Assembly (NCBI GenBank): GCA_000181795.3
Contig: CM012953.1
Coordinates: forward strand, 18,188,247 to 18,252,246
Source of the DNA: Trichinella spiralis
Lineage: Eukaryota; Nematoda; Enoplea; Trichinellida; Trichinellidae
Reading direction: 5' to 3'
DNA length: 64,000 nt
Shown: positions 62,093-64,000 of the stretch, piece by piece
Layout: every line of letters begins with the position of its first letter
How positions within the stretch are numbered: position 1 is the stretch's first letter
Translations under genes and position numbers: made by a program
Notes under the pieces: model-generated
The model's input: only the letters and a program-made list of their open reading frames with translations
Database searches by the model: none
Told to the model about the DNA's origin: nothing

Positions 62093-63767
62093 CTTTGATG
62101 GATTGTTCACGTTAGGTACGTTGTTGGATTCTCTGGGTGTGGCACACTCCACATTAAAAAATCACATGTAAAAAGCCTAACATATGTTCAAGATTTTAGA
62201 ACCTTCCTTTAGCAGATTCTACAATAAATACTGTATATGATGGTATTGAAATATTTTTCATTTTATTCAATTAAAAGCCTTCTATTGACAAAAAATGCAA
62301 CAAAATTAGCGTTGAAAAATTGTCATTTTTCAGTTTTTCACTTTGTGCAGACTAAATTTTTCAAAATTCATGAAGCAAATGACAGATTCCAGTGCAGCAC
62401 GGCATTTTGCACATTTCGCAGTTCAACTGATGTCACTAGACATTTTTTTGCTTCTAAAAGGACTACGTTTTTGTTAGCCCTTCCTATACTTGTAGCATAA
62501 GCGTATGGAAAAGTGTTGATGAAGAAATGGGTATTCCACGCGTTTTGGATCTTTCTGTCCGCATTTCGAGATTTCTGGACAATGTTTCAAACTATTTTGA
62601 AAATCTGAACAAGCCATCAGAATTTTTGGCTGATGCTGAGCAGCATCTGTCAACGTGCGGACGAAGCGGTTCTCATCAATACATACTATGGAAATTTGGC
62701 AAATATGATAAAAAAATATTTTAACGTTGTGATGCACAAACGTCGTACCCTTCGGCTGGAGAAAACTACGTCAGAAGACAGCCATGTCAGGAAGCACCAA
62801 TGGGTTCAGCTGATATGGTGAAACGCTTAATAATACCCTGGTGCAGAAAAGGAAGAAACATAACGATGTATAATTTTTTCACCAGTATACCATTGGCTGA
62901 AGATTTACTGGCTTAAACGTGAAGAGAAGATACTGGAACATCAGAACTGGAAACCATGTTTCAATGATCATCATACTGCTTTTGTGACCATTGCTCTGAT
63001 AATCATAGCACGGCCAAATAAACGTAGATCAATAGATTTGTTACGCCATTTTTTTGAATTTTTCAGATAGAATGGACTTAAAATTAATTTCAAATAATGA
63101 CATTTTAATCACGGTACATAAAAGTAAATCAACAATACATACTGAAATGAATAAAATGTGGAATATCGATTTCCTGCTCAATACTTTTCCACATGATTAT
63201 GTTAAAACTATAGAAGGGGCTTAGAGAAACGTAGTCATTTTGGAACCTGAAAAATGAATAGATACCTGAAATTGGTCTCCAAATGTGAAGAATAACGTGT
63301 TTCATTGAAATGTGTTATTTTTTTTATGAATTTTGCAAACCTTTTTCTACTCAAAGAAAAACACTGAAAAATGGCAATGATTTAACGCTAATTTTGTTGC
63401 AGTTTTGCTAATAGAACGCTTTGAAATTACTAAAATTGAAATTGTTTTACACCCATCATGTGTAGCATTCATCGTCCGATCTATTAATGCAAGTTGTATG
63501 GACATTGAACATATTTTATGCTTTTTACACGTGTTTCTCTAATGTAGGGTGTACAACACCCCAAGAATCAAACAACGTACTTTTCAACTATATGATATTC
63601 TATAGACCGAACAAAAATACCTGTAACAATGACATTATTTTCAAAATATGTCTTATTGTTTCAAAAAACATGTCACAAAGCTTCAGACTGTTAAAATGAA
63701 AATTGACGGAGTGCATCGAAAACAGAACCCACTAGGGTGTGCCACACCTGAACAATCTACCAAAGCG
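62093..63767 (+). mobile_element. Degenerate piggyBac element with inner and outer terminal repeats
   Basis: Inner inverted repeats of about 60 bases: 62116-62175 (starts GTACGTTGTTGGATTC, ends ATGTAAAAAG) and 63521-63580 (its inverse, with few mismatches). Outside these are MITE-like termini: CTTTGATGGATTGTTC at 62093 and, inverted, GAACAATCTACCAAAGCG ending at 63767, followed by TTAA (63768-63771). The interior carries a piggyBac transposase remnant. No TTAA is seen at the left edge. Confidence 0.78.
62519..62925 (+). pseudogene. piggyBac transposase remnant
   Basis: From about 62640, the frame reads TCGRSGSHQYILWKFGKYDK, then after a stop RCDAQTSY. This matches the conserved piggyBac block that normally reads like RQYxPxKPxKYGxKxW...DAKTSY. 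After a frame change, about 62816-62917 gives WCRKGRNITMYNFFTSIPLA, where the usual catalytic CDNFFTS has Asp replaced by Tyr. Stops and frame changes, and a missing third Asp region, make it dead. Confidence 0.8.
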
Positions 63768-63771
63768 TTAA

Positions 63772-64000
63772 GAAAACGCGGCAAAAATCTTGACCGAAGA
63801 AGGTCATCCCATTGCATCAGTTTGCTTCACTGAACTTTTACATCCACAAATAAAAGCATATACACCTAGACCTCTATGTTATTGCGTGCATATCATTTAC
63901 AATGACAGACAGAGGAAGCTTTATTCCATTATACGTTCATGACATTCTTTTTGCTATAATCTAGCCTGTACACAGTGCATATTATCCATTTGAAATAAAT
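63772..64000. other. Window end, no feature seen
   Basis: AT-rich sequence after the piggyBac terminus; nothing recognised. Confidence 0.5.

Noticed and set aside
1-64000. CRISPR arrays, bacterial operons, rRNA or tRNA genes
   Set aside because: Nothing with the required repeat-spacer pattern or RNA consensus was seen; the window is intron-containing animal DNA.

Overview
The window is nuclear DNA from a nematode, most likely a Trichinella-like clade I parasite. It is AT-rich, with many short GT-AG introns (some under 50 nt). It carries a nematode-specific MLT-10/moulting-cycle gene and two predicted secreted or secretory-pathway proteins of parasite type (a cystatin-like chimera and a trypsin-like pseudoprotease). 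It also holds remnants of BEL/Pao, hAT and piggyBac elements. The species is an inference; no species marker was tested.

Layout. Positions 1-23279 hold two near-identical copies, in direct orientation and offset by about 11.67 kb, of one segment: the last exon of an unidentified gene, a one-exon UBASH3/TULA-like histidine phosphatase, about 6.6 kb of non-coding DNA, and a three-exon MLT-10-like gene. A run of exactly 10 N (11496-11505) separates the copies, and the sequence just before it is error-rich. I therefore read the pair as two unmerged alleles or overlapping contig ends placed in tandem, more likely than as a true duplication. Positions 23701-29688 (minus strand) hold a long coiled-coil protein with a basic, AT-hook-like tail. 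It is head-to-head with GTF2H2/p44 of TFIIH (30506-32705, plus). A decayed BEL/Pao retroelement and a second GC-rich repeat fragment fill 33040-35310. The complete TOR kinase gene occupies 35968-49470, with HEAT, FAT, FRB, kinase and FATC regions.

From 49.5 kb on, the region looks accessory. It has a TTAA-flanked piggyBac-type MITE (50261-50526) and a nine-exon gene that joins a signal peptide, a cystatin-type domain, a NUDT9-like domain and a C-terminal membrane segment (52486-55521). These are followed by a hAT element with a broken transposase (55905-58540), a secreted trypsin-like protein whose catalytic triad is not recognisable (59379-61010), and a degenerate piggyBac element (about 62093-63767).

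How the genes relate. GTF2H2 (transcription and repair) and TOR (growth control) are housekeeping genes. The MLT-10-like and histidine-phosphatase genes lie together, and both families have moulting connections, but adjacency is weak evidence. The most novel items are the cystatin/NUDT9/membrane fusion and the pseudoprotease: two secretory-pathway proteins built on enzyme or inhibitor folds that seem to have lost their active sites, lying within a transposon-rich interval.
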